DNA of 64,000 bases. Origin: Coprinellus micaceus. Taxonomy: Eukaryota > Basidiomycota > Agaricomycetes > Agaricales > Psathyrellaceae. The stretch spans positions 2,852,001 to 2,916,000 of the forward strand of contig OX596336.1 in NCBI GenBank assembly GCA_951394405.1. Direction: 5' to 3'. A program made the position numbers and the translations under genes. This document shows, piece by piece, positions 1 through 12,360 of this stretch; the first letter of the stretch is position 1; the number at the start of each line of letters is the position of its first letter. The notes under the pieces are model-generated. The model saw only the letters and a program-made list of their open reading frames with translations. It made no database searches and was not told the origin of the DNA.

Positions 1-494
1 AGCTCATGTAGAGCGACAATCTTTTCTGTCGGATCGTACACCGATATGCGCCTTGGCTAGTTTTATTACTCTCACTCTAAGGGACCGCTCTTTGGTCGTA
101 GAATGGTTAATATCAGTATCTAAGTACCACAACATGCCACAGAGTGAGGCAGCAAGGTCCGTCCCTACACAAAAGTGCGTTCTGACCGAAGACGGCCGGA
201 CGTACCCCCCTTCTTTAAGAGAGGTACCATAGAGGAGAGTGGAAGAGTTGGGATACCCTCCAGGAACATGGAGTCGGGTGTCTCTACCGCATAGCCTGAC
301 TCCTCAATTCGTACGAATCCAACTTCTTGTGTGCGTGCTTCATGAACATTGGTTCTGTACCCACATCCCAGGGGTCAGAAGTGTCAGCCACCCTCTTATA
401 CGCTGTCTCTTGTTTCTCCTTTCTCTTCTTCCACCAAAGCCTGCCGGATACCGAGTTAGTCGCCATTTCCTCAGAAATGGGGGACGAAGTCCAC
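1..494. other. Left-edge flank, no gene seen
   Basis: No supported gene lies here. The stretch is downstream of the lysophospholipase gene on the minus strand. It presumably holds its 3' untranslated region, and possibly the flank of a gene outside the window. Short open frames show no family signature and overlap the real coding exon on the other strand. Confidence 0.5.
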
Positions 495-2918
495 TTACAA
501 TCCAACCGTCAGCAAGATGATGAAGGCAGCAATCCCCACCGCACCTCCGATTATCCCAAACTTGTTCCTCTGAAAAAAACCGCCGATAGCTCCTCCAGGG
601 TCTGGGTCCACAAAGTTCAGCTTCCTCCCTGGCAACTGATCCTTACTTGGCGGGTTGGCAGGATCATAGCAATACTGCTTGAAACATTCACTGCATTTGA
701 GCGACCGGGGTATGACTGGCGTCACTTTGAAGCGAGCACGGTCAATGGCGGCGCATTGGAGGCACAGACCAAAGTTCGGGTCGGCGTCGTTGGTGTTGGG
801 GACAAAACCCGAGATTATATTCTTGTGAATTTGGTCGAATATGAGGCGAGTGTGCTTGAGGGTGTACGTGAGCTGGAATGTTGCCGTGCTGGAATTGAAT
901 CATCAGATCTCTGCATTCCCTCTTACCAAAGAAAATGAAGGTTCTTACTTGGCCACAGGATCACCTCCGTTGAACGGAGGCGCGTTGGGGAGGTAAATAA
1001 CGAGCGGATAATCAGTCGCGTCTTCAGGGTTGCAACCAAAGAACGTAGCTCTAGCATTCACGCCGAATTGGACAAATTCTTCTGGTGTTGAAGGAATAGG
1101 AGGGAATTGTTGGTGTGATATCCTCAACAGGGTATCCTGCCTTGATTTTGTCGTGATCAAGCTCGACCCACTGCAGCGAAACAAATGATAATGTAGTCAG
1201 CATGTATACTTTCCCGCCCTAAGCATGCTGCAGATTTAACTCACTTCGGCCAATTCAAGTCTGGAATATCTGCGCTTCCTTCAGCGGTGACAATCACATC
1301 CAGTCGTCTCGCCTTCACAAACAATGGTCCGTAAGGCACGTTTTCTCCATTCGAGCTCCCGTCAATGAGTTCAATCCATTCCGATTTCGTGTCCCCGTAT
1401 ACACCTGGCTTGACTCCTGTGAAGGGGCTCGGCCAGTTCGCAACATCGTCTGCCCTCGTCCGGACGGACGACAGGAGCCGCTTTAGGACATAGAGGATGC
1501 CTGCACCGTCGTCCGCCCCGAAGCCAGCGATGGTGTTGCGGGCAAAGTCAAATATTTGCTAAAACGCGCAGAGAATCTATGAGCAGAGTGGCGGTTGGTG
1601 GGAACCGACAAGGAGAGACTGACGTTAAAGAGAGCCGCACTAGTGCCCATGACGAAGCCTGCTTGGTCTAACCCCACCACGCACGAAGTGCCGTTTTCGA
1701 ACGTCCCGTTCGAAAGGCGCGTCCCGGCGTATGTCAAGTTCATGCCTGCGGACAGGCCAGGGTCGTAAGACGCTATCTCCAATGGCGTAATCTAATGGTT
1801 TTATCAGATCCGCGAATCTGCTGCGAAGTGCAGCCAGGGTATATCCAATCGCACCTCGTAGACTGTAGCCTCCAACCCGAGGGCAGCTGTCGAGTTGGAG
1901 CCTGAAGGCCGCGAATTCGCGACAACCATGGGAAACGGGGCTTCAAACTTCTGGTAGGAAGGGAGCTGGGGTATCTGCGACCATAGCTGCCCTGCGCCAT
2001 GGGCCGTATCGTTGGTGAGAAAGTTGTCTCTCGTAGTCTGGTTCAAGAAGTGATACGAGATCATTCTTGACCAAGGGTCAACCATACTCGTATCGCTGTG
2101 GATCAGGTGTTGTCAGTTCAAGGGATGTTCTCTGCGAGCAAGGAGGCCGCTGCAAGGAAACGAAGATGAAATTACCTACATCCCTGTCTTTGCCTTGGCC
2201 ACCACACTCCAAAGGATACTTCCAAAGAACCATTGGTTTTCGTCAGAGAAAAGGTTGATACCATCCGGTGTTACGAATGGGATATCAAGCATCCATCCGT
2301 GAAGCCCATCGCTGCCAAATACAAGTTTCTCGAGTGTAGGCCAGCCGTTGAAGAAGAGCGACCCCGTAACCCATGAACCGCCTGGAATGGAGCTCTCAGT
2401 ATGCCAGGAGTGTTGGTATCACGGACTGACGCGCCTGAGAGTCCAGTCATATACGAAGAAACTTGCAACAAGCCTCCTGTCCCTGCCGCCTTTGCCGAGT
2501 CGTTCCTTGCATCCAGGGCTTCAAGGCACGCCCCGCCGTACTGCGCCGCCCTTAGCCCACCGCCTGGTATCGCAATGCCCACCCTGGGCCACTTCCCGTC
2601 GAACGCCGCAAGATTGTAACCCAATCTAGAACCATCTCCCAACCACTCCTTCCAAGCCTTCGGCAGGACGTTCCCCTCCCGACCATCGATGTATTCAACC
2701 TCTCGAGGATGGAGTGCTTGTTCCTGACCCACCCAGGTTCTAAGGAGTGGGCGCGTCGATATGTCAGGGCACTCGACATTGGTGAGCGGCGCGTAGTCTG
2801 TGACACTCTGTTGGAGGATCTCCGGGATCCTTTGCGCGGTCGCCGGTCGTGTGCAGGATAGAAGGGTAATGTGGGTCAAGACCAGGGATACAAGCCCCGG
2901 AGGGAGAATGGGTACCAT
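495..2918 (-). CDS. Lysophospholipase / phospholipase B, secreted or membrane-anchored
   Basis: This is a fungal lysophospholipase (cPLA2-like PLA2_B family), which hydrolyses acyl chains of lysophospholipids and phospholipids at the cell surface. The first exon starts with a hydrophobic signal peptide (MVPILPPGLVSLVL...), followed by the family PL.NVECP-type region. The nucleophile motif GLSGGSW appears only if a 53-nt GC-AG intron (2382-2434) is removed. Later exons carry WSRMISYHF, the ANSRPSG segment, the YDPGL block and LIDGSSNGENVPYGPL, which contains the expected catalytic aspartate. The cysteine-rich tail (NFGLCLQC, CSECFKQYCY) is typical. The last exon ends with a hydrophobic segment (GIIGGAVGIAAFIILLTVGL), so the protein may be held in a membrane or be GPI-anchored. 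At least six exons are needed. Exon edges in the middle are approximate. Confidence 0.88.
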
Positions 2919-3374
2919 CGCGATTCGCGATGGATGAGCGATGGAAGAACGAGAGGCCTTGTTGCCAACGAACAGTCCATATTTTATGTGACCAATTCAA
3001 CGGAGGCAGTGATCAAGTTCTTTTGTGTCGCGTTAACGCCGAGTACCCCATTTTTTCGCACGCACCAATTAGCTCGTTTAAGCGCTCATCAGGGATCAAC
3101 AAGCGCTGGCGATGCTCCCCGTCGGTCGAGAGAAATCCCTGAATCAAAGGGAGATCAAACGTCGTAAACAGTGAGAGTGTGGAGAGATTGTATATAGGCG
3201 GGCGAACACGTTTCTTTACCACGCGGTGAACAGGAGGCTGCTGCGGGGTACACGCCAGTCACCTGCGGTGCACACAGCCTCAGCCACACGCTCATTTCCA
3301 GTCGGCAATGCATCATTAGGATCAGCGATAGTACAAGAAGGGGGAAGTAGTACAAGAAAGTAAGGTCTTCAGCT
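2919..3374. other. Intergenic region between lysophospholipase and RAD23
   Basis: This 456-bp spacer is upstream of the lysophospholipase start codon and downstream of the RAD23 stop codon, both on the minus strand. It should hold the lysophospholipase promoter and the RAD23 3' untranslated region. I see no gene, RNA or repeat. Confidence 0.5.
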
Positions 3375-4808
3375 TTACATATCGTCGCCTTGGTTATCGA
3401 ACAGGTAGTTCGCGGCCAAATCTTCGTTCTTGTCGCATATGAGGTACGCCTGCAGAGCCTCCTGGCGGTCAAATCCTAGGCTCTCCAACTACACACATGG
3501 TTAGTTGGGGGTTTCATATTAGAATACTGTAACATACTCGCTGAACAGCCTCAATTTCGGGTTGAGTCAACGACACAACGTGGGCGCCAGGAGGGACAAC
3601 GCCCTCACCCAGTTCGTCCGCTTCAACGCCCAATAGCTGATACAGCATATCGGGGTTTTGGGAGATCATCTGGGCGATACCAGGGTTCTGCGCAGCGAGT
3701 TGCTGAAGTAAAACCTGGGCACCCTCCGGGTTCCGTTGAAGCTCTTCCCTCAGTTGCTGGATTTGAGGGCTGTTTCTGATGGCTTCGATGTTAAGGCCAC
3801 CGGGGAGCTGAGCGTTGGCACCAGCAGCTCCCCCAGCTTGTTGTTGGTGCTGTTGAGCGAGCTAACATTGATGTGAGGTTATTTTCTCATGCACCGATGA
3901 AGGAAACTGGCGCACCTGGAACAGGTTTTGGGCCTGGCCAGCGGGAGCGGTAGGGGGCGGCTGTTGTGCAGCAGCAGCTCCACCAGCAGGGGCAGCTTGA
4001 CCCTGGGCTTGACCAGAAGCCTCAGCTTCGAGATGGGTTGGGATGCCCTGTGGAATGGGGTGAGGACGAAGGCTGTATATGAGTGCAATTATGACTCACG
4101 CTCATCAGGTATTCGACAGCGCGATCGGGGTTGTTGAAGCTGGCACGCATCGCCCTCTGGACATGCTCGCGCTCAAAGCCCATCTCGCAGAGTCCATTAA
4201 TCGCGCTCTGGAGGGCGGCACCGGACAAGAAGCTGGATCCAAGAGCTGCGGGTGCTTGCTCTTCTGCGGGTGCCGCTGCAGGTTCAGAAGAATAAGGAGG
4301 GGCTGGAACTTCGGCAGGGGCGGCAACGGGGGCAGGAGCAACGGGGGCAACAGGTTCAGGCACGGGGGCTGGTGGTGCTGGTTCAGCGGACGTAGCGGCA
4401 ACAGGCGCAGGCGCAGGCTTGGGCTGGTATACGCGTAAGCTCATTTGCGCAGCGTTTTTAGGGGAATCAACAGCAATACCTTGGAGACCATTAGCACAAG
4501 GAAGTCCTTCTCTTTGATCCCGCACGACTCGATGGTCTTGTCGTCAGAGAGGATTTTTCCTTCACGAAGACGTTCAGTATATTTCTCGCTGCACAACGTG
4601 ATATGGTGCGTACCTGAGTAGATGACCTTCTGAGCAGCAACGGCATGGCCGTGTTCTTGCTCAATCTTTGCCTTCAAGGTGCCAATCGAGTCGGATCCTT
4701 CGACATCGACCTGGAGGGTAGCATGCTCGTATACGATTCGTTCCGGTATGGAGGGACAGAAAGTACCTGGTAGACCTTCTGCTGGGTGGTTTTCACGGTT
4801 ATCTTCAT
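3375..4808 (-). CDS. RAD23: UV excision repair protein Rad23 homologue
   Basis: This is a proteasome shuttle and partner of the XPC/Rad4 damage-recognition factor. The ATG at 4808 begins a ubiquitin-like domain: exon 1 (4767-4808) encodes [14 protein letters not shown] and later exons give [28 protein letters not shown] and LVLMVSK. A Pro/Ala-rich linker follows, then UBA1 ([20 protein letters not shown], then AVEYLMS). A Gln/Ala-rich linker leads to the XPC-binding domain ([36 protein letters not shown]). UBA2 ends the protein with [20 protein letters not shown] and [12 protein letters not shown]. Domain order and size (about 380 residues) match the family. At least five introns are present. 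It is head to head with the LRR gene, 131 bp between ATGs. Confidence 0.95.
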
Positions 4809-4939
4809 GGTGGGCGGAGCGAGGGAGCAGATTTGATGGCGCGACGCGTAATAAGGTATTTAAATAATGGCTAGCGCTTAGTCAGCTCCTGTGCAGCGTC
4901 CAACTGAGCCCTGCCTCCTTGTTCCTGCCCACTCCTCCC

Positions 4940-7132
4940 ATGGAGACGGAGAAGGGCGACGTATTCCTGCACCGTCTCGCCACCTACATCCGCGACAATG
5001 AGAAAGCTCTTGCAGAGGCTGGCGCACCTCGCCGACGCCATGCACAGCGACAGAGCCAACAACTAGATCCGCTCTCCTATCTCAATCCCCTTTCATGGCT
5101 CTCCACTGCTCCGGGTGTCAAACCTGTCATCCTTTCGACGGACACCCACCACCTCTTCTACATCCTTATGCGGTTGGAGGCCCTTGAATACCCTGTCGGC
5201 ACCTTGGACGTACACATCGACAATCCATCCCGGCCAATGACATACGTCAATCTCTTCGCCCAACCAGACAAGTCGGACACCCTTTCCCTTGCTTCATTTC
5301 GCTCTTCGCTTTCCGCCGTCTCTAAACTTTCCTTGGGCTCTGGGTGGTGGCCTAGGGCCGAACTACCATCCGTCGACGTGGATCTCAAGTTCATCTACAG
5401 CAGCTTCACCAAACTCCCTGCCCTCACAGTCCATGCTCCTACCAAAGCCGCCATCGAGGAGCTGCTGAATGATCCGCCAGGCCAAAACGCCATCCCACTC
5501 GACTCTTTCAAGAACCTACAGACACTACAATGCATTGACATAGATCCACGCACGCTGCTGGGGTGGGACAGACTAGCCGAGTCGCTACGGGGTTTGACGA
5601 TCAAGAAGAGTGGGTTGGAGGACATCTCGGACATCTTCATAGGGGCTGTTGTTGACGATCAAGCGAGGAGGGAAGGGAGTGCTTCGCGGAGGCGTAGAAG
5701 GCAGATACCTAGTCGATCCGGCTACTCTACACCGCTCCCTGACACTGTCCTCGAAGAGGAGGCCTCCGAGGATAAACCGGTTCCCCCTGAACTCCCCCTC
5801 GACACGCCTTCATCGCCCCCTCTAAAGCTCAGCTCCCTGAAATGGGCATTCCTCAAGCATCTATCCCTCGCTGACAACGCACTCACCTTTGTTCCCGCTG
5901 ATACCCTCTCCCACCTCACATCACTCACATATCTGGACCTGTCGTCGAACCTCCTCGTGTCCGTGCCTCCAGGTCTCAGCGTGCTTTACAACCTCCTTTC
6001 GCTCAATCTATCCGATAATATGATCGACTCCGTGCTCGGCATCTACCAGAATCTAGGGTCTGTGCTATATCTTAACCTTTCTCACAATCGCCTCGAATCG
6101 CTATGCGGGCTGGAGCGCTTGCACGCGCTGGAACGCGTCGACCTCAGGGCAAACCTTTTGGACGAGAGTTCAGAAGTTGGCCGCTTGGCGACCCTCCCCA
6201 ACATTATCGAACTCTGGATCGAGGGAAACCCACTCGTGGAGTTTGAAGAGCAATATCGAGTAGCCTGCTTCAACTACTTCTCCGCGGAGGGCAAGGCTAT
6301 CACCCTTGATGGGACCCTACCTGGGTTCTACGAGAGACGAAGTCTTAGCGCACCTCCACTGGAAACGCCTCCCACTGCCCAAGCGATGGCCCATTCGCCA
6401 CCAATTGTGGCTATCGGTTCCCCACACCAGCATCCCTCGCCCGTCTTCGCCTCCTCGTCTGTGCCCCAGGGAGGCTTGCCCACTCCCCCGTCATCCAACC
6501 CATATCCTCTCCTTGCCCCTCAACTTGGGGGGAGAGTCAGCGAGAAGAAGAAACGGAAGCAACCACGGCGCATTGTCGAATTCGGAGACGAAGGGCATAG
6601 TGCTGAGGGGTCCGGTTCCGGCCTTCTTCGACCAGAAGACGCCGCGACCGATAGGTCCCGAGGGCGGACGAAGGCGTCGAAGAAGAGTACGAAGGGGCCA
6701 GAGAGGTTCGAGGACAACTCTATTACACCTACTCCTTCCACATCCGCAACCTTCCCTCCTCCTGCCCCTGCAACACCACCTGCGCAGTTTGTGGAAGAAC
6801 CCAAGCCGTTCCGCCCACGGCATAGTCGGTATCAGAGCGAGTATCACTCACCCACGTCTAACAGTGGATCTGGGGACGAAGGCATGGCCATTCCACGTTT
6901 CTCTCCACGAGGGTCGAATTCGCGCTCGGCGACGCTTGCGGGATCGAGGTCGGCCATGCGGCGGGCCAGACAGAGCGCATCGATGTGGGAGCCGGGACGG
7001 GAAGAAGGGGAGGCTCCAGGGAAGGACGGGGCGGAAGAGTACCGACGTCGGATCGAGGCGCTGAAGCAGGACATGGGCGACGGTTGGCTGAAGGTTTTCA
7101 GCCAGAGCGAGATCCAGTCCCCGTCGTCGTAG
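4940..7132 (+). CDS. Leucine-rich-repeat protein, possibly STK11IP/LIP1-like
   Basis: This is a single-exon gene for about 730 residues. The ATG at 4940 (METEKGDVFLHRLATY) is the first in frame. The N-terminal third includes HHLFYILMRLEALEYPVGTL and a stretch of segments resembling the N-terminus of LKB1-interacting LRR proteins, but that match is from memory and is only an inference. From about residue 300 to 460 there are at least five leucine-rich repeats (LKHLSLADNAL, LTYLDLSSNLL, LLSLNLSDNMI, VLYLNLSHNRL, LERVDLRANLL) closed by an LRR cap (IELWIEGNPL.., YRVACFNYF). The C-terminal 250 residues are rich in Ser, Pro, Arg and Lys and look disordered. A signalling scaffold is likely. No enzymatic domain is seen. 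Confidence 0.85.
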   Translation: METEKGDVFLHRLATYIRDNEKALAEAGAPRRRHAQRQSQQLDPLSYLNPLSWLSTAPGVKPVILSTDTHHLFYILMRLEALEYPVGTLDVHIDNPSRPMTYVNLFAQPDKSDTLSLASFRSSLSAVSKLSLGSGWWPRAELPSVDVDLKFIYSSFTKLPALTVHAPTKAAIEELLNDPPGQNAIPLDSFKNLQTLQCIDIDPRTLLGWDRLAESLRGLTIKKSGLEDISDIFIGAVVDDQARREGSASRRRRRQIPSRSGYSTPLPDTVLEEEASEDKPVPPELPLDTPSSPPLKLSSLKWAFLKHLSLADNALTFVPADTLSHLTSLTYLDLSSNLLVSVPPGLSVLYNLLSLNLSDNMIDSVLGIYQNLGSVLYLNLSHNRLESLCGLERLHALERVDLRANLLDESSEVGRLATLPNIIELWIEGNPLVEFEEQYRVACFNYFSAEGKAITLDGTLPGFYERRSLSAPPLETPPTAQAMAHSPPIVAIGSPHQHPSPVFASSSVPQGGLPTPPSSNPYPLLAPQLGGRVSEKKKRKQPRRIVEFGDEGHSAEGSGSGLLRPEDAATDRSRGRTKASKKSTKGPERFEDNSITPTPSTSATFPPPAPATPPAQFVEEPKPFRPRHSRYQSEYHSPTSNSGSGDEGMAIPRFSPRGSNSRSATLAGSRSAMRRARQSASMWEPGREEGEAPGKDGAEEYRRRIEALKQDMGDGWLKVFSQSEIQSPSS

Positions 7133-7271
7133 TTTGCTAAGTTGTGTACACGTGATCGTGAATAATTATTGGGGCAAATAATATTAATTGGGTGGAATCA
7201 AATGGAAGTGTGCAACTCTGTCTCTTCACGTCCATACCCTTCCTCCTCCTCCTCCATCCACATCCCGCACC

Positions 7272-8133
<862 letters not shown>

Positions 8134-8706
8134 GATCCCCGCCACGCCTCCCCTGCGCCCATCTTGCCAGCCCCTCGTCCCTTCCCATACTACCCCGGCA
8201 GGCAGTTTAGTTTTCGGTTTCGGAGTTGGCCTTCTTCCCCTTCGCTCTTGTATATCTTTCTAGTTGAATACCCCCTCATTCCGTTTGTCTGACTCTCTGT
8301 CCTTCCCTAAGCCTTATTTTGATATCGGTTTTACTCATGGCAATGCACGAACCCATCCACGAACGATTTCCCAACACCACACCACATGTCTATTCCTGCA
8401 GCCTGTCCCCCTAGCACACATTGCTTCCGTGGTCTTATGTTCGGTTATATCTCCTTAGTATAGGGTGGACCTCGTCGTTCCCTATTTAATAGATCTTGCA
8501 TTCAGCTAACGCGTAGTCATTCAATGCCACCATGACCGCGTCAGCGAAAGCATATGATCTTGCGCTTATCTAAGTGGCGGCGCCAGGTGAGGCCTTGAGG
8601 AGTCTGAGGACGCGAAACGTCCGGATGTCGTGCTCATTACTCACCCGATGGCATCCCGGAAAGAATATAACCCTCCTCCCTGTTCCCTCCTTCCACCTCA
8701 ACCGCC
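8134..8706. other. Intergenic region between ARF1 and cysteine synthase
   Basis: This stretch of about 570 bp has a pyrimidine-rich beginning, consistent with the ARF1 3' untranslated region. The second half should hold the promoter of the following gene on the same strand. No tRNA, repeat or supported coding exon is seen. Confidence 0.45.
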
Positions 8707-10058
8707 ATGATGTCCGTAGTTGGAGCAGCTGTCCGCAGGGGCTTCGCCACCCAGTCCGTTGTAAAGGGCTTCGACGGCGCCATCGGCAGCACGCCTCTGG
8801 TGCGTCGCGCGTCCGCTTCGCCCGACGTATGGCAGGCACCCAACTGGTTAGCTGACGGTGACTCTAGATCTATCTGAAGCACCTCTCAGAACGAGCAGGA
8901 GCTAACATCTACGGCAAAGCTGAATTCCAGAACCCTGGTGGTAGCGTGAAGGATCGCGCCGCGCTTGGGCTCATCAACAACGCGGAGAAACAAGGCTTGT
9001 GCGTCCCGTTCCCTTTGTTATTCGACGCGAACACTCAGATGCCCTGGGATAATTCAGGCTACAGCCTGGAGGAACTGTTGTGGAGGGCACAGCCGGAAAC
9101 ACGGGCATTGGCCTTGCCCATGTCTGCCGAGCCAAGGGCTACAAGTGTGTGATCTACATGCCCAACACCCAGGTTCGCCTCATAGCGCTAGGTGCTCACG
9201 TTGGTCCCTCTAACGTGGCCTGCTTCATACAGAGTCAAGAAAAGATTGACCTCCTCAAAATGCTTGGTGCCGACGTCCGCCCAGTGCCTGCCGTCGCCTT
9301 CGAGAACCCGGCCAACTATAACCACCAGGCTCGTGAGTACGCTGAGTCTATTCCCAATGCTGTCTGGACAAACCAGTTCGACAACGTTGCGAACGCCGAG
9401 GCTCACTACGAGACGACCGGCCCCGAGATCTGGGAGCAGACCGAAGGGAAGGTCGATGCCTTCATTTGCGCGACCGGTACCGGAGGAACCCTTGCGGGTA
9501 CGGGTCGTGCGTTGAAGGAGCTAAGCAAGGGAAAGACGCAGGTGTGGATCGCTGATCCCCCTGGCAGTGTTTTGGCCGCGTATGTGAACACGGGCAAGCT
9601 CGATAGGGCAGGCGGCTCAATCACTGAGGGTGTGTTTGTCTTCCGCAGAGTTTTGAACGATTTTGACGCATCTATGAAGGTATTGGCCAAGGTCGCATCA
9701 CAGACAACATGGCCACCTTTATAAAGCAGGTTGATGGTGCTTTTACCGTCCCTGACGAGAAGACTATCGCCATTCTTTACGAACTTTTAGACAGCGAGGG
9801 TATCTACCTTGGAGCAAGCTCCGCTCTCAATGTTGTTGGCGCATTTGAACTCGCACAAAAGCTGGGCAAGGGTCAGTATTCTCTTCCGGTGGTATTGACA
9901 TTATATTAACGACCTGGCCAGGTTCTACAGTTGTCACCGTCCTAGCTGACGGTGCGTACCGATACCAGAGCCGCCTCTTTTCCAAGAAGTGGCTGGATAG
10001 TAAAGGACTCTACGGCGTCATTCCTGACAACCTCAAGAAATACGCCGTCCTCGATTAA
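8707..10058 (+). CDS. Cysteine synthase-like PLP enzyme, probably mitochondrial
   Basis: This is an O-acetylserine (thiol)-lyase/cystathionine beta-synthase fold enzyme. The N-terminus [18 protein letters not shown] looks like a mitochondrial presequence. Conserved blocks after splicing are [24 protein letters not shown] (with the PLP-binding lysine), [14 protein letters not shown] (substrate loop), [28 protein letters not shown] (phosphate cradle) and [13 protein letters not shown] near the end. At least six exons are needed; the stop is at 10056-10058. The [12 protein letters not shown] form and the C-terminal [15 protein letters not shown] point to the fungal cysteine synthase 2/Mcy1-like subfamily rather than the bacterial CysK type, so a role in mitochondrial sulfide or cysteine metabolism is plausible but not shown. 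Confidence 0.9.
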
Positions 10059-10347
10059 ACGCCCTATCATTCCCTCCGGGGCGAACGTTCACCGATGTAC
10101 ATCCCTGAGCGTCTAATCTACACAGGATGGAAATCTAGTCGATGTATGTAGCTGCTCGTTGCTCGCCAACCGATGGCGCATCCCCTCCCGCTGCCTCAAG
10201 GAGTCCAGCCGTCCTTTTTGGATTTGTGATAGTAGGTTGGAGTGGGGTAGTCGAATTAAGCTGTAAAATAGGATAAAGAATACATAAAGCAGAACTCCGA
10301 ATACCTCGTCGGATTCTCGCCAGGGCAAAGGGGGATTAAGGCTTTGA

Positions 10348-11060
10348 TCATGATGAACTTGGCGGGGGTGGTGGAGGTGCCTGCGCCTCTGCTGGTGGCA
10401 CCTCTGTGGCTGCCTTGACCTCGGCTTCCAATCGCTCCTTCGCCCGGACAACCTTGGATTGTAAATAATGTGAATAGTCGGGGATGATAGCCTTCTTCGC
10501 TGAAGGTTTGGCTGGCTTCTCCGGGGCGGCCGGTTTGGCTGGTGGTGAGTTGGCTTTGTACAGGTGCTCGTAGTTCTAATGCAAGAAGAGCGTGTCTCAG
10601 CCACAGAGACGAATATGGGACAGTACGAAAAGACGCACCTTAAGTACCTGCTCCAGTGGTGTATCCTTCTTTACATTGAGGATGAGGGAAGCCTCGTCAA
10701 GAGTCATACGGTGCTCGCGCGTGAGCTTGTCGGTAATGGATCCAGACGTCGCGTTTCCAACCCCGGCAGCGTCCCCTGCGATCACACCCTCCGGCGTCGA
10801 CTTGACATCTACGGCAGCTTGTCAATCCCTGTTGGAGCGTACTGGAAGACCTGGTGACGCACTCTTCGCGGCCTGCCTGCCGGCCTCGTAGAACGCCCTG
10901 CCCAGGGCTCGGGTGCCCGACAGAAAGATCTGTACGATGACTCTAGGGGAGGACTAGGAACCATCAGGCGTAAAATGACACCCATGGAGTGGTGGGACAT
11001 ACCATTCTGACGACGGAGGGTGGGGGAGGAAACGTACCGGCGCGAGCTGCTGGGCGACAT
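10348..11060 (-). CDS. PAM16: Mitochondrial import motor subunit Pam16/Tim16
   Basis: This is a J-like subunit of the presequence translocase motor that pairs with Pam18 and restrains Hsp70 ATPase stimulation on the matrix side of the inner membrane. Exon 1 (11038-11060) gives MSPSSSRR. The next exon gives VIVQIFLSGTRALGRAFYEA, the classic hydrophobic Tim16 N-terminus. The degenerate J domain follows: MTLDEASLILNVKKDTPLEQ, then NYEHLYKANSP. The C-terminus is a Lys/Ala/Pro-rich tail ending in PPPPPPSSS. The second of two nearby AG acceptors must be used to keep the frame after exon 1. It is head to head with RPA43, 85 bp between ATGs. Confidence 0.92.
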
Positions 11061-11145
11061 TGAAATGGTCCGACACGTGATGCCGCTCTCCAAAAATTTG
11101 GACCACTACACTTGGGCCTGATCTCTCTACCTCTCTACACATAAA

Positions 11146-12360
11146 ATGTCTCCGTCTTCCCCAAAACCAGCCTCAAAACGGAAGGCAGACGCGACGAAGA
11201 ATGGCCACCCACAAAAGAAACTGAAGAAGTCGGAAGTTGCCAAGGAACCGCAGCAAACCCAGACTCATTCCAAGGGCAAGGGACGCGACCGCGAGTTCCA
11301 GCTCGTCACCTCCGACATGACAGTCTCTGTCGCACCTGTGTTTGCTGGAAACCCAAGAGTGGGCGTTGAGGAGCTGTTGGACTCCCTCGTTATGAGGTGT
11401 GCTTCCCTTTCCTCGATATTCCGCACCGTCGTGTCCCTGGCTCATGGCGACTCCGGTGATCCACCAATTTAGATACATCCCTGCACTTCAGGGTGTCGTC
11501 CTGTCGCATTCCAACCTCAGATTTACGTCAGAGCGAGGGAGTGTAAAGTACGACTGCCCCTTCATCGTTTGCGACGTACGATTCGACGCAACGATCTGGA
11601 ATCCACGGATGGGCATGAAACTCAGTACGCATAACTATTGCCCTCCTAAAACCTAGCATAGGACTAATCTTGTATAACATCTGTTGTGTATTGTGAATCG
11701 TAGAGGGCCGCATTAACCTCTCTTCGCCAGACCATATCTCACTACTCGTGCACCGAACCTTCAACGTCTCAATACCCCGACATCACATCCCTTCGGACGT
11801 CTGGGAATTCGAATACGGACCAGCAGAGAACGATCCAGAATTTGGCAGTAATGAAGAGGAGAAGGGGGCAGAGGGCGGCGATGATGCTGGGGAGAAGCCA
11901 GAGGGAACTTCGGAGGAGACGGATTCCGGCAGTGGACGATGGGTGAGCCGTTCGACAGGGGAACGTCTAGGTGGCTCGAGTGCGGTTGTAGAGTTCACGG
12001 TCATCGGGTGAGTGCCCCTATATCTTGCCTTTTTTCACGCGAGTCTTACATTCCACGGTAAATAGTCTCACCGTTGCAAACGAAATGCTGTCCCTCCTCG
12101 GCTCAATACAAGACGATCCCTTCTCCCCTGCACACCAACCCTATAACTCTACCCCCTCACCGAAGAAGCCCAGGAAGAAGGTCGCACCTGTCCAGGCCCA
12201 GCCTGACGAAGACGAACAGGGCGACAATGTCGACAGCGAGGATGAGGACGCATTTCAGTTGCTGAAGCGAAAGGCGGAGGCCCCTGAGGAACCAGAGGAG
12301 CCGGAGAGTGCCCCAAAACCTTCAAAAAAGAAGCGAAAGTCGAAGAAGGATGAGGCATAG
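11146..12360 (+). CDS. RPA43: RNA polymerase I subunit Rpa43
   Basis: This is the stalk subunit of RNA polymerase I, which contacts the initiation factor Rrn3. Four exons (11146-11396, 11473-11624, 11704-12007, 12066-12360) give 333 residues. A basic N-terminal extension is followed by the Rpb7/RpoE-like N-terminal domain (EELLDSLVMRYIPALQGVVL, FIVCDVRFDATIWNPRMGM) and the OB-like region (GRINLSSPDHISLLVHRTFN, IPSDVWEFEYG). The end is acidic then Lys-rich, a nucleolar-style tail (PSKKKRKSKKDEA). An acidic insertion lies in the third exon. All junctions are GT-AG and frame-consistent. Confidence 0.9.
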
